Below, piece after piece: positions 10,384-21,600 of a stretch of 64,000 nucleotides of DNA (position 1 is its first letter; the number at the start of each line of letters is the position of its first letter). Source of the stretch: Episyrphus balteatus (Eukaryota > Arthropoda > Insecta > Diptera > Syrphidae); NCBI RefSeq assembly GCF_945859705.1, contig NC_079134.1, positions 28,057,636-28,121,635 on the forward strand, written 5' to 3'. A program made the position numbers and the translations under genes. The notes beneath the pieces were generated by a model, which saw only the letters and a program-made list of their open reading frames with translations, made no database searches and was not told where the DNA came from.

Positions 10384-11681
10384 AATTGAATCGGTGATTG
10401 TTAAAACAACACAAGTGACAAATTTTTTGAAACCACTTTTATAACTGTTTTGCATTGCTTATGGGTAGAACTAGCGTTGAGAGCAAAACCAACATGATTT
10501 GATGTTTGGAGCATAAAAAATTTCGAGCTTAAAATACGCATTTAGTGCTAAAACAACATATCTTTTCTGCCAATTTTGAAATTGGGTATTAAAACACCTT
10601 AAGTACTTCATATTAATTTGTTTTTTTACATTCAACGCTGGAAAAACGAAGTAAGTAAACTGTTGTTTCTTACAGGTTTTCGATGATTTAGTGTCAGTCA
10701 GTTGTTCGCGGTCATTGGAATGCAATTGCATCTTTCAAAATGTTCTTGTTAATAAATTAAATTGGTACCAAATGAAAAAAACTATATCTTAGGAAAAAGT
10801 TTTACTATGAATTTTTCTCTTCATTTGGATTAAGAATGTAAGATATTGCAATATTAGTATTAGTAATGCATCTTGCAATGTGTGAAGGACATGTTGAATT
10901 TAATTTTTATTTTGAATTTATTTTCCCTGAGCCATTAACTTCGACATTTTGTTCTAGAGTTTTCAAGCTATTAATACCAGCAAAGAATTGAAAATGCAAA
11001 CTAAAAAAAAAATTCGCTTCTAGTTTGGGTTCTATTGGTTTGATATTCAAAATCAAGGTCTTTAAACTCAGGGAAAATTACAAACCATCATATTTTTCAC
11101 TTCAAATAAACATTAAAATTCAATGAGACAATCAATAAAAAGTGTTAAATGCAAAAATGCATTTTATACTATTTTGAAGTACCTGCGTCACAAGGATAAA
11201 ACTTTTGCACAATATTAGTAAGACTTAACTACCTCAAAAAATAACAAATTCATTGCTGGCCGTGAAACGTCCACTTTCGCCTATTTGTTTAATGTTCTTG
11301 TTTTTTTAATGTATGTATTAATAAAATTGCTGAATTATGATGGTCTTTTATTCATTTCCATTAAATTTGCTAATACTTTGGATGTAAAATGAGTGTCAAT
11401 ACAACATTATTTCCAAGTAATTAAGTGGTTTTGACTACCAACAAAACGTTGGGTGTTAAAACAACATATACAAAATATTTTTTGTTAAATCTTCTTTGAT
11501 AAAGATATTTTTTTAAAACTTTTAGTTAGTTTCAACTCCTAAGAAGGCCTCTAAACCGAATTTAAAGGTAAAATTGTCAATGCGGCCGCGTCGTCAAAAA
11601 TACAAAGTTTTTTGTCTCTCCTGAAAAAAAAAAATAAAAATGTTACTTATGTATGTTGTTTTAACAATCACCGATTCAATT
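10384..11681. mobile_element. Nested TIR element with perfect 28-bp ends
   Basis: A perfect 28-bp inverted repeat (AATTGAATCGGTGATTGTTA at the left; mirror at 11654-11681) bounds 1.3 kb inside the larger intronic repeat. Comparison with the related uninterrupted sequence near 5300 (ACCAATTCAATTTCAAC) shows the host repeat is split here. The ORF-free interior includes repeated ACAACA/TGTTGT motifs. No transposase was seen. Confidence 0.7.
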
Positions 11682-12244
11682 GTATTTCAACGACATTTTT
11701 TATACAAAAGCAATTATATATGTAATTTTAATATTAATCCGAAATAAAATTAAAAAAAAAATAATTTTTGGATTAAAAAAAAAAAAAATTGAGAATTTTT
11801 TTTTGAAAAATCAAATTTTCGAAAACCGGACATTGAATTTTTTTTGAAATTTTGGTTTTAGTTGTTAAGTGATTTCTTAAAAATGACAAACCAATTTTAT
11901 TTCAAAACTTTTTTTTTGCAAAAAATTACATATTTATTAAAAAATAGTTTTTAAAAAAAGGCTTTAACGATTTTGAATTTTTTTTTTCTAAAAATGTATC
12001 TTAATAAAACAAACGAAATTGCATTCTAGCAACTTGAACCCTAAGAGCAAGTTCTCGCGACCCAGTCGTGCATTTTATTTAGTATTCTCTTTCATCGTAA
12101 TGTCATTTCTGATTGTTATTTGGAGTTCGATTTTTTTTTACTAATCCTAAACTTGCCCTAAAGTACCTTATATCGCAATCGCAAGTAACAACGAAATAAA
12201 AAAAGTTTTACTTTCACTTTATTTTTTGGGTAAGCAATACATAC

Positions 12245-12448
12245 CGCTGGTTTTTTTGCCCAAATTCCATCAATAGATTTGTTGACATCATCATACTCGA
12301 CAGACACAAGTTTCTTTTCAATTTTATATTCGACTTTTTGATCAGATTCTAAAGAATCTGGCAATAAGCGAACAGCTTCCCAACTGGCATTGACTTCTTC
12401 ATGACCAATAAATGGTCCAAATCCTGTGACAACAATCAATGGATTCAT
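12245..12448 (-). CDS. Pyroglutamyl-peptidase I, exon 1
   Basis: First coding exon, 68 residues, starting ATG at 12448 with the family's N-terminal signature NPLIVVTGFGPF, followed by GHEEVNASWEAVRLLP and IDGIWAKKPA. It stops at a GTATGT donor in phase 0. Joining to 8646 gives ...KKPA-LVIHCGVHGG, the expected order in family members (strand, then the Glu-bearing strand). The intron of 3.6 kb (8647-12244) contains several repeats. The likely upstream region is 12449-12830; no clear TATA box was picked out. Confidence 0.9.
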
Positions 12449-15400
12449 TATGGTTGGTTGGAAACGCCTTAAATTTTAATGGAAACAAAGAGAATTTTAT
12501 TCTATTCCGTACATTTATAATTAAAGTACACACAGAAGAATATTTTATAGGTACTTACTTACTTTATCTGAATGGAGATAAATTTTATTTTAATACAAAA
12601 ATTGTGATTAGAGATGATATAAATAAACTACAGTGTTGTTGATGTTGCTACACTACCTCTACAAATAAAAACAAATTTGTTATTTTTTTTTTGTTCGCTC
12701 GATAAATAATTTCTGACAGAAAGAAATCGGAAACGAATGACAGATGGTTTTTTGTTTTTCACTCAAATTCGAGTTGAGTGAGAGAGGGAGTGGGCAATTT
12801 TCCCGATTCGAATGTTCATGTGTAGTGTTCAGAGAGTTGGTCGGTAATTAGTTTTGAGATGAAAACAAATTTGTTTATGTACATAACTATATGCATAAGG
12901 GTGGGCCAAAAAAATCGAAATTCGTTTTTTTGATTTGGTACCTCGAAAACTCGATTGCTAGACACCTCTAGAATATACTCACCAAATATGAGCTCTTTAT
13001 CTTTAAGGGAAGGTCCTCCGCTTTTCAATTTTCCATTTTTACATCGAGCTTCTACCATAATTTTTTTATTAATTGACTTTTTAGCCAATTTTTTTACATA
13101 TTCTTGTAGAAAATTGAACGCTCTATAAAAAAGGTTAAATACACTTTTTTTAATTATCTAACCGTTTAGTAGAATTTGAGGTCCAAAAATCGAGAAAATC
13201 TTTAAAAAATCGTTTTTTGTTCGTGCGACCCGACCCGACCGTGAAACAAAAAAGGGGCATGGAAGTGCTCAGCCAAGTTCTGTAGCAACTTTGGCACTAA
13301 ACCCTTACTTACAGGAAACAACTCAGGATTTTGGACTCCCTCTAACTTCTTTACGATATATGCCAGAAATTTGAAACTCGTTTTATTTGTTGAGCAGATC
13401 AAATACAAAACTGCTCACAAAATTTCAGTTACTGACAATGAAGAGTTTCAGAGATATATGCCCTCAAAAATCGCAAAAACCGTAACTAATTGACTCACTC
13501 ACTGCCAGATCATCAGAACTATGGAGTTATCATAGGAACTTGAAATTTCGCACAGCGAATGGTCTTGTGATGCATACAAAGGAAAACATCGAAAATTTGG
13601 GATTTTCAGTTCAGAGGGCGTGGTAACGACATATTTTCGCTGAGTTTTCATCAATTATTTTTGAGCACTTCTGGCTATTGTAGAAATTTGAAATTTGGTA
13701 CAATGGAAGAGCTGATAGGTTATTCAAAGGAAAATTTTTTAGAATTGATAATTTTAGCCAGGGCGTGGAAACCGCCCATTTTCGCTTAATTTTCATCAAA
13801 TATTAAAGAACACTTTTGATAGAATCTTTAACATATGTACCTTGGTAGAATCTTATGCCTTAAATCACAAATTTTAAATTTGTATAAATGAAATTTTGAT
13901 TTAGGTACTTGGCAATTTTTCAAATACCTAACTTTAAAAATTTACTTGATAAAAATTTAAAACCAAACTTTAGAACTTAGTGCACTTTAACATCTCAGTC
14001 CTTTTTGTGTGCCAGCATAATTTTAAGATAGAAAAATCTTACCTCCTTGAAATTAGGTATTTGGTTTTTTTGTTTTAAACAAATTTTAAATTTTTTAATT
14101 GCAATAGACCAAAAATTTGTTTTTAGCGTTTTTGTATTTAATCTTGATTGAATTAAGTGGTATATTGTATTTTAAATCATAATGATTCTCAAATATATTT
14201 CATATTTAACTATGTTTTGAGAAATTCACCTTAAGTGGTTAATCAAATTGTCAATGTGGGATTGATTTGCTGGTCACTGTGACGTATGTGTAACATTTTG
14301 CACTATAGAAAAACTTAACAGGTAACATAAAATTTCTATTGCTTACCAAAAAGTCTATCTTAAGATAATATTCTAACCTTTTAAAGATGATCATGTCTGA
14401 TCTTAAAACATAATACGCAGATTCTCTGAGATCAAATTCGTCAAGGGGTTTTTATTTGAAGCAAGAACAAAGAAATTATAAATTCTTAAAATTACATTGG
14501 TGAACAAGATTTTTGTAAAATGCACATACAATTTTTTTTTCTGTTATGAGATGATATACCAAACATGTTGATTTCAAATTAAGATTTCTCGAAGAAGAAA
14601 AGAATTATTGAAAAATTTAAACAGATTTCAAAAGTTGAAATTTAGTTCTTTTAGAAACCGTCATAAATTTAATTTAAACAAATCACCAAGTGCAAGGATA
14701 AAACCTCAAAGACTTTTAAATAAACTTCATTTTCGATTTTCTAAAAACTTGATATGGTTGAATTTCTGACTTCGCATTCGAGCTCGGCGCATATTTGAAA
14801 TAGAGTACTAAGCCAACAAAAAATAACTCTACAATTCAAAGAATGACTTCTAGCGCAGCAGTATGTACCTAAAACTTTTCAAAGATTTTAAAAAACCTTT
14901 AAAGTTCAATTCACCTGATACTATTGAATTTTGTTTGCCATAGCTAAGAGTAGATATGCAATTGACTCCCAATTCCCTCAATCACCTTTCTAATGACTGA
15001 GAATCAGTAATTTTTTGATGAATAAATAAAATCTGCCAAAAAATATATACAAACAAGCTATTTTACGAAAATTTCAATACTTAAACAAATCTATTCCATT
15101 ACTTGAGTAGGTATCAAATTCTAACCACTTAATCAGAACGAATAACATTTTCCTTGACCTGGTAAAAGGAAAATCGCGAGCAATCAAACAAATCACTCAC
15201 AGTTATTATTTTTCACACTCCTACCAACAAAAAAAAAAAAAACAAAAAAACCCTTCTCCCGTCTTTTCTTTCTATCAAAGACCAAAAGTTTATCGAGTAT
15301 TACCTCCCACCCAAATAAAACAACAACAACAAATAAAAAACTACCCTCTCAAAATAGAGTGAATTCACCTTTTCCCTGAAGATAACATCAGCAATAAATT

Positions 15401-15994
15401 CAAATCACTCTGCTACTCCTTTGGAACATAGACACGATTAAAGGCAAACCCGTGTCGGATTATACCCTTCTTTCCAGTTTGCTTTATCTTGGACTACTTT
15501 TATTTTGGTTTTATTTTTTTTTATTTTTGTTTCACCATCGACATCGACTCGACACACCTTTGAAGACCTTCTTTTGTGGCTTGGTCTCGTTTTTTGGCGC
15601 GTAAAAATAAGGATTGAATAACCTTCCACCGGGTTTTATACCGGTCGGTGTGACTAGACCCCTATAAATACACTGTTTAAGGAAAAGTTAACGGCTGCAT
15701 TTGGTTGGAACTATCATTTTCTCAAAAGGAATTCTTTGAAAACTGTTTTATAAACTTAAGTAACCTAAGTCAAATCCTTATGGTTTTGGACTTTACTGTC
15801 CAAATGGGCAAGGCCCATATTCAATCTATTAGGCGCCCCAATTTACTTCATGTCTCAATTAAGCTTAGAGGTGTAGCAAGGCACCAAAGGCGTCTCGTCG
15901 GCATTGATTACATGTAAGACATGTGACAAGTTTCAAACTGTTTCAAATTTAGACTCGGTTAGTAGTTTTAAGCTTCCCCGAGTAAAAATGGAAC
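12449..15994. other. Intergenic DNA, no gene recognised
   Basis: AT-rich sequence upstream of the peptidase gene. At 13600-13800 a motif (GGGCGTGG, then CATTTTCGCT and TTTTCATCAA) occurs twice about 140 bases apart. A CTATAAATA box at about 15661-15669 has no reading frame after it. I support no gene or RNA here. Confidence 0.5.
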
Positions 15995-16322
15995 TCCGCC
16001 GCACCACCGCTGCACCACGTCCTCTCCATTTCATTTTGAAAAAATGAAAAATATAAAAAAAATCGCTGCACCACCACGTCTGCACCATTTCATTTTGAAT
16101 GAAAAATTCGGTGCACCACCGCCGCACCACGACTGCACCACGTCCGCATCATTTCATTTTGAATGAAAAATCGGTAGTTCTTTTTTATTTTTCAATAATC
16201 CAAAATTATTTACCATGGTGCAGCGAATTTTTCATACAAAATGAAATGGTGCGGACGTGGTGCGGCGGTGGTGCACCGACATTTTCCGCCAAACGGCGGT
16301 GGTGCAGCTGTGGTGCGGCGGT
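15995..16322. repeat. GC-rich fold-back made of GGTGC/GCACC blocks
   Basis: The left half is built of GCACCACCGC, TGCACCACGTC and CATTTCATTTTGAATGAAAA blocks. The right half holds their reverse complements (GGTGCGGACGTGGTGC, GGTGGTGCAC), so the piece can form a long imperfect hairpin around a centre near 16190. It is an island of high GC in AT-rich DNA. Short reading frames across it are repeat translations. Confidence 0.7.
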
Positions 16323-16731
16323 CAAGATTTTTTAAATTTTTTTTCTTTAAAAATTCAACTCGGATTCGGCCTTAATTTTTAATGGCATAAATCCACACCT
16401 GTAAGTTTGGATTGGTCATGCTCTACGAGTCAAGATTGACATGTTCGATAGAACGACTTTGGCGTACCGGCACATAACGCGTGCTGATAGACTAGATAAA
16501 GACACACAAGACACAATCCTTATTGGATCATCTTCCTCTGCACATAACCCAGGACTACATCAACTCAACTCAATACAAAAAAAAACAACACATACAGTAG
16601 TTAAACACTGAGCATATAACTACTTTAAACCTACACACCCTTTAACAATGCCTGAGTTAACCTGAATTTTGCGATAAAATTCTAAAGATAGTTGACTATA
16701 TAGAGAAGATAAAACACTAACAACAACAGAC

Positions 16732-16751
16732 AACCTAACCTAACCTAACCT
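16732..16751 (+). repeat. (AACCT)4 interstitial telomere-like repeat
   Basis: Four exact AACCT units, the permuted complement of the insect telomere repeat TTAGG. Too short to imply a telomere fusion; such short runs also occur by chance and slippage in fly DNA. Confidence 0.6.
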
Positions 16752-17821
16752 ATTCAATGGCCCACAAGTTTGAACGGGCCAGGATGTCAGCTCATTAGGT
16801 GCTTTAGCTTTGTTAAGGTGTTCTCTCCTTTAGGCCTCTAGTTCGTTTGTATGCAAGTGTTTGTTAAGTGCTTTTAGTTGGTTAGTGTGTTTGCAAAATA
16901 GATTTATGTAACGAGTTACATTTTGTAGCTTGCGGAATGTGAAAAAGGGGGGAATTTAGAAGAGGAGACCTGTAAACAAAGGTAGGTAGGAGAATATTGA
17001 ACAATCAGAGGAAGGATGAATGGCAAATAAGGAGTTAGTATCAAGGATGGAAGAAAAAAAAATAAACTCTGGGGAGGTAATTGGTAATTTTTTTTTTTAC
17101 TAAATGGAACGATATGCTTAAGTTCGAGGTGGAAATTCTTGACATAGTTTAGGAAGATGAAACACTTTGAGAGTAAACTGTGAATCATTTTGTGGAACAT
17201 ACATACGAGTATCATAAAAAGAAAGTACCAAAAAGATTAGATAAGGCAATAAAGGCTTATCATAATGGGCTATATTTAATCATTTTATGTATGTTTTTGA
17301 ATTTAGTATGCATTCCTAACAACAAAGGTTTTATAAGTTTACACGTACATAATACTTCCCTTCAAAGATAAATAACCCGTAAAAGTTTTAATCTTTTCTT
17401 TCATAAATTTATAAACACTGACCTTAAACCATAGAAACACAAAGATTTTGACACTATTTATGGTGAGTATAAACAAAATCTAAATAAGAATACTAAAAAG
17501 TAGCTACTGGAAATTGCATAACGCAACATCTATATTTGTTAACTTGAAAGTTTCTGGCTTTAAATAGGATCATGAGAGCGGTATCATTCTTAGAAAAATT
17601 GACAAAACTTACTTTTAAAATATTTAACATGTTATAATGTTGAAAACATATTATAACAAATTTTGAATAAAAAAAAGGCTTCTCCAATTGAAATTTGATA
17701 AATTTAAATGTTTACAGTGAACGCATCCTTTAATCACTGAGCAATCTGGTTATGTATAAAAGTAACAATATTATGTCGTGAATCTTGCAAACGAGAAACG
17801 TTTTAAAAATATGTAGGTAAT
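16752..17821. other. Intergenic DNA, no gene recognised
   Basis: Low-complexity AT-rich sequence. Scattered short frames have no recognisable domain or splice partners. Confidence 0.5.
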
Positions 17822-18079
17822 ACTGGTCGGCAAAAACCAAAAAATAGTCAGGAGCAAGAACTTTGTTAAGTGATTTTCATTGACTTTATTGTGCTGAATT
17901 TAAAACTGTTTACAGATTTGTTCTATCACGTCTAGTTTTTGAGCTGCACTACTATTTTCATCACTGCATCAATATTTTCGCTGTAAACTCCCAAAAACTA
18001 ATTTCAAGTTAAGTTCTTTTTGATGTTTAGTCAAAAATATATACGCAAACTGGAATTTATTTCAAAAAACCATTCATAG

Positions 18080-18376
18080 TGTTGTATCTCCTCCTATACC
18101 TACCAGAGGAAATCGTCGTGCGTTGAACTCAGCACACTTCAATTGTGTTGTACTCTTTGATTGCCAATTCGATATCATATTACGGATATTGTTTTGGGTC
18201 AATCAAAGTGCAATCATACAATAGTTGAATTGTGCTGACTCTTTTAACGTGCCGACGATTATCCACTGCGAATGTTTGGGCTTGCGGTCACCAAAATGAC
18301 ACGACAAGATTGGTCTTTGTCAAACATTCAATGAAGTCGGTCGTTTCGCATTCTTTACAGTTAGAACACTTTAACA
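18080..18376 (+). repeat. 5' LTR
   Basis: A 297-bp LTR starting TGTTGTATCTCC and ending ACTTTAACA. It contains an internal inverted pair, CAATCAAAG / CTTTGATTG, around the middle. It should hold the promoter; no TATA box is obvious, as is common for this group. Confidence 0.92.
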
Positions 18377-18377
18377 T

Positions 18378-18392
18378 TGGCGCAGCCGGTCC
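18378..18392 (+). promoter_or_regulatory. Primer-binding site (tRNA-Ser type)
   Basis: TGGCGCAGCCGGTCC lies one base after the LTR. It resembles the tRNA-Ser-complementary sites of the 17.6/297 group of fly LTR elements (TGGCGCAGTCGGT), with one change in the first 13 bases. Confidence 0.75.
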
Positions 18393-18440
18393 GCGAATCT
18401 CGTTTATTTTTGTAAACTCGCGAATCTAAATTAAGTATAG

Positions 18441-18752
18441 ATAATAAAAAAAAAACATCAACATCAACATCAACATCAACTGCAGAAAACTCATGAACTT
18501 GCAAGAAAGAATCTCGAACTGGCCAAGCAAAAATCGAAACAGCAATACGACCGTCAAACCAACCCTGTTTCATTTGCAGTTGGAGCAAAAGTCATGCTTA
18601 AAAATCCAACTAGGAAAAATAAGTTCTCCCCTATTTGGTTGGGTCCCTACGAGGTGGTGTCTGTAAATGATATTGTAAATACCAATATTCAAGTAGGTAG
18701 GAAAATCAAAAGGGTACACAACAACCAACTTAAGGCTTATTGTAATGATTAA
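18441..18752 (+). pseudogene. Remnant of pol: integrase C-terminus
   Basis: An open frame ending TAA at 18750-18752 reads ...ARKNLELAKQKSKQQYDRQ, then VGAKVMLKNPTRKNK and WLGPYEVV. This is the C-terminal GPY/F region of gypsy-type integrase, which in these elements is the very end of pol. Upstream it runs into a CATCAA repeat (18456-18480) in the leader, where the deletion or RNA-splice-type junction must lie. Protease, RT, RNase H and the integrase core are absent. Confidence 0.85.
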
Positions 18753-18972
18753 ATTTGATTTCTTTTATTTTTTTTTTCTTTCTAGATTGTGGACTGACTG
18801 GTAAAAATAATAATTTTTATTTCTATTTTATTAATCAAATATAAATTATCTTTTTCTTACATAAAATTTATAAATTTCAATTTGTTCACTAAATTCAAAG
18901 AAAAAAAAACAAATAGAACAAAAAGTTAGACTATTCCTGTTAAACAAAAAAAAAAAAAGTGATAGAAGAAAA

Positions 18973-20943
18973 ATGTATTCAATACTTAATATTAAACAAA
19001 CACTTTTAAATGTTGCTTTAATGTATAAACTAATCTCTCTCGTGGCAAACATACCGAACGTCTCAACATCCCACACAACAACAACATCAGCTCCTTATCA
19101 AATAGAAAACATTACTTTAACTATGGCACTATTTGAAGGCATTGGGAATGCTGTCTTTTTTAACAACAAATGGACCATATTCACGAAAATAAAACCCATG
19201 GATTTTTCTGAGGTTCTCGATTTTGTAAACAAGTGTGACGCTAAGATCAAACAGCTGTGCGTTCCTCTACAATCAAAATTTCAAATAAATTGCAACATGA
19301 GAACGAACGAGTTGGAAGCTATCATTTACAACCTTCGGCAAAACAACATGCGACTAAAACATATGGTCTCTCACCGAAGAAATAAGAGAGCTATAGAAAC
19401 AATTGGACATTTCTTCCATTGGGCTTTTGGAACTATGGACAAGGAGGATTCCGATAAGATTTATGACCATCTAAGCAACTTGGATACCAACGAAAATGAA
19501 ACGCTAAATTTGATTAAGAAACAGATAACGGTGGCAAATTCCAATTTTGATAGGCTCAGTAAACCTATTAAAACACTAGCAGAAGAGGTGGAAAAAATTG
19601 GAAATAGTTTCGAAAACTTCACCACGGATATGGAAAATTTCGCGACGGCTACAATCAAAGAGTTAGCTGCGACGAAATTGAAAGTGGAGATTAACGAAAT
19701 GATCTCATTAGTTACTTCTAAACTACTTGAAGTCCAAAGTCGCCAAACAACTGAGCTATCAATTTTTAACGATTTGTACCAAAATAAGCTCCATCCTTTT
19801 ATTTTGGATGCAAACAATATATCATCAGTGCTGAAGAATTCTAAGTATGAAAGAATGGTTCTTAATCCAGCCGCGTTGTTCCAAGTTGTTCGGCTGTTGG
19901 CCTATCCACAAGGAGAATCAATCGTTTTAAAGATTACTGTTCCGCTACCTGAAGCCACCATGTTTTCCTTGTTCAAGGTATACCCAGTGCGAACAAAACT
20001 CGATAACCATTGGGACTTGGTTTTGGACGTTAAGACTGAATACATCGCAGAAGCAGACGATCATACCTTATTTGTCACCATGTCGCGTACAGAGTTGATG
20101 CAATGTTCCGAGGTCCCGTTCAATTCGTCAATAACGATAAAGGTATGTCAACACCAAAAACCTATACATACCAGTGGAAGCTCCGAATGCCTAGTAGAGC
20201 TGTTGCAACATTCTGCTACCTCAAAAACGAACTGCAACTACGTCGTTTCACCAACTACAAAGGGGGTAATCACGAAGATGTCAACGAAGAACCAATGGCT
20301 TTTCAATGTAAGAGAATCGATTGCTCTCAATTTTAATTGCGATGGGGAACTGTACGCTCCAGAGCTCAAAGGATTCGGAATTCTGCACATTCTATATCCT
20401 TGCGAAATAAATACGAAGGAATTGCGTATACCATACGAGCAGGTTTGGAGTTCAAAGCTTAAGATCCATCAACCGAGAGTGAACCATTCGGATCTTATTG
20501 AACTACTAAGGGAAAGATATGCCAATCTTACAGTGAGGACCTTTTCGAAACCACCACCACTATCCTTAGGTAGTCATAGCGATATGATTGCGAGTTTGAA
20601 GGAGGGGAAGAAGTCGTTAGAAGACCTAAAAGAGGAAGCAAATCAGGTCGAAAACGGAAAGCGTGTAAACAGTCAGCGATTGGAAGTCGACGTCCATCGC
20701 GGATATTCTCTTTTGTCCATCGGTGTTCTCATATTAGCACTCGTATTGTTTAAATGGTACCTCTCAAGAAGTTCGTCTGAAAACACCGCCAACATACCGA
20801 GTCATATAACAACAAATGTAACAAACGTTGTCCCAGAAATATCCCATGCCGTCAAGATAGATGCCGTCGAGATGGATGCCCTGCCAGATCGTACAGCTGC
20901 AACGAGGAAATCGATACGAGGAGTAACGTTTGCCCGAGTTTAA
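18973..20943 (+). CDS. env: Errantivirus envelope glycoprotein (F-like), intact frame
   Basis: 656 codons without interruption. The N-terminus has a hydrophobic signal-like stretch (residues 10-28). A furin-type site RNKR lies at 136-139, directly followed by a fusion-peptide-like segment IETIGHFFHWAFGTMD, the arrangement of insect errantivirus Env and baculovirus F proteins. A heptad-rich region follows (about 160-260). One membrane span is predicted at about 577-597 (SLLSIGVLILALVLF) with a 60-residue cytoplasmic tail. In the family it mediates membrane fusion and cell-to-cell spread. It would normally be made from a spliced RNA; a TTTCTTTCTAG acceptor-like site lies at about 18775-18785. 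The frame is longer than many gypsy-type Envs. Whether it is expressed is unknown. Confidence 0.88.
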   Translation: MYSILNIKQTLLNVALMYKLISLVANIPNVSTSHTTTTSAPYQIENITLTMALFEGIGNAVFFNNKWTIFTKIKPMDFSEVLDFVNKCDAKIKQLCVPLQSKFQINCNMRTNELEAIIYNLRQNNMRLKHMVSHRRNKRAIETIGHFFHWAFGTMDKEDSDKIYDHLSNLDTNENETLNLIKKQITVANSNFDRLSKPIKTLAEEVEKIGNSFENFTTDMENFATATIKELAATKLKVEINEMISLVTSKLLEVQSRQTTELSIFNDLYQNKLHPFILDANNISSVLKNSKYERMVLNPAALFQVVRLLAYPQGESIVLKITVPLPEATMFSLFKVYPVRTKLDNHWDLVLDVKTEYIAEADDHTLFVTMSRTELMQCSEVPFNSSITIKVCQHQKPIHTSGSSECLVELLQHSATSKTNCNYVVSPTTKGVITKMSTKNQWLFNVRESIALNFNCDGELYAPELKGFGILHILYPCEINTKELRIPYEQVWSSKLKIHQPRVNHSDLIELLRERYANLTVRTFSKPPPLSLGSHSDMIASLKEGKKSLEDLKEEANQVENGKRVNSQRLEVDVHRGYSLLSIGVLILALVLFKWYLSRSSSENTANIPSHITTNVTNVVPEISHAVKIDAVEMDALPDRTAATRKSIRGVTFARV

Positions 20944-21290
20944 AAAACTTATTTGTAAATAACTTATTTGTAAATAATTGCTTACATAAAAAAAAAAAAA
21001 AAAGGTTATTTATATATATAAAAGAAAAATTATAATACAATATATTAGAATGAATTAAAAACAAAAACAAAATTGAACCTATTTGTAAATATAATGCTGT
21101 TAATAATAATGTTCTTAAATAAAAAGATAATAACATTCCTAAATAAAAAAAAAAAATAATGAAAAAAATTGTAATGTAATAAAATTCCTAGAATATAAAA
21201 CTATATTTGTTAAGTATTTTTAAGAAATTGTTCAATAAAAATAATTTAATCTTGTCGATTGTCATCCGGTTGATCGTGAGTTCTTTCTCC

Positions 21291-21303
21291 GGGTGGGGAG
21301 GGA
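21291..21303 (+). promoter_or_regulatory. Polypurine tract of the LTR element
   Basis: GGGTGGGGAGGGA lies immediately before the 3' LTR, the expected site for plus-strand priming. One T interrupts the purines. Confidence 0.8.
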
Positions 21304-21600
21304 TGTTGTATCTCCTCCTATACCTACCAGAGGAAATCGTCGTGCGTTGAACTCAGCACACTTCAATTGTGTTGTACTCTTTGATTGCCAATTCGATATC
21401 ATATTACGGATATTGTTTTGGGTCAATCAAAGTGCAATCATACAATAGTTGAATTGTGCTGACTCTTTTAACGTGCCGACGATTATCCACTGCGAATGTT
21501 TGGGCTTGCGGTCACCAAAATGACACTACAAGATTGGTCTTTGTCAAACATTCAATGAAGTCGGTCGTTTCGCATTCTTTACAGTTAGAACACTTTAACA
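21304..21600 (+). repeat. 3' LTR
   Basis: 297 bp, identical to the 5' LTR except for one base; followed by the target duplication ATAG (21601-21604). Confidence 0.92.

Larger units (their letters stand above)
8718..12074. mobile_element. TIR-flanked repeat (ACGACTGGGTCG family) in the peptidase intron
   Basis: Inverted ends share ACGACTGGGTCG followed by GAACTTGCTCTTA: 8718-8751 forward, 12041-12074 reverse. The same end motif occurs at 45115-45154 (reverse), 51731-51767 and, diverged, 52873-52908. No target duplication is clear. The right end also merges into the dispersed repeat seen at 4884 and 9958, so this may be a composite of two families rather than one transposon. Confidence 0.55.
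18080..21600 (+). mobile_element. Errantivirus-like (Ty3/gypsy) LTR retrotransposon, gag/pol deleted, env retained
   Basis: Two 297-bp LTRs (TG...CA; one difference, G at the 5' copy against T at the 3' copy in GACAC[G/T]ACAAG) flank 2.9 kb. The 4-bp duplication ATAG is visible on both sides, and the empty site (CATTCATAGCTTTG) is preserved in the tandem copy at about 22022. A tRNA-Ser-like primer site, the C-terminal end of pol, an intact env frame and a purine tract are in the expected order; gag, protease, reverse transcriptase, RNase H and most of integrase are missing. It cannot move alone but could be mobilised by a complete relative. The near-identity of the LTRs indicates a recent insertion. 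Confidence 0.93.

Noticed and set aside
16732..16751. Telomere fusion relic
   Set aside because: Only four AACCT units, no subtelomeric features; chance or slippage is enough.
18232..18429. 65-codon frame and its twin at 21456-21647
   Set aside because: Both lie in the LTR copies and run into unrelated flanks; no domain.
20103..20336. 77-codon frame inside env
   Set aside because: Overlaps the env frame in another phase with no domain; a shadow.
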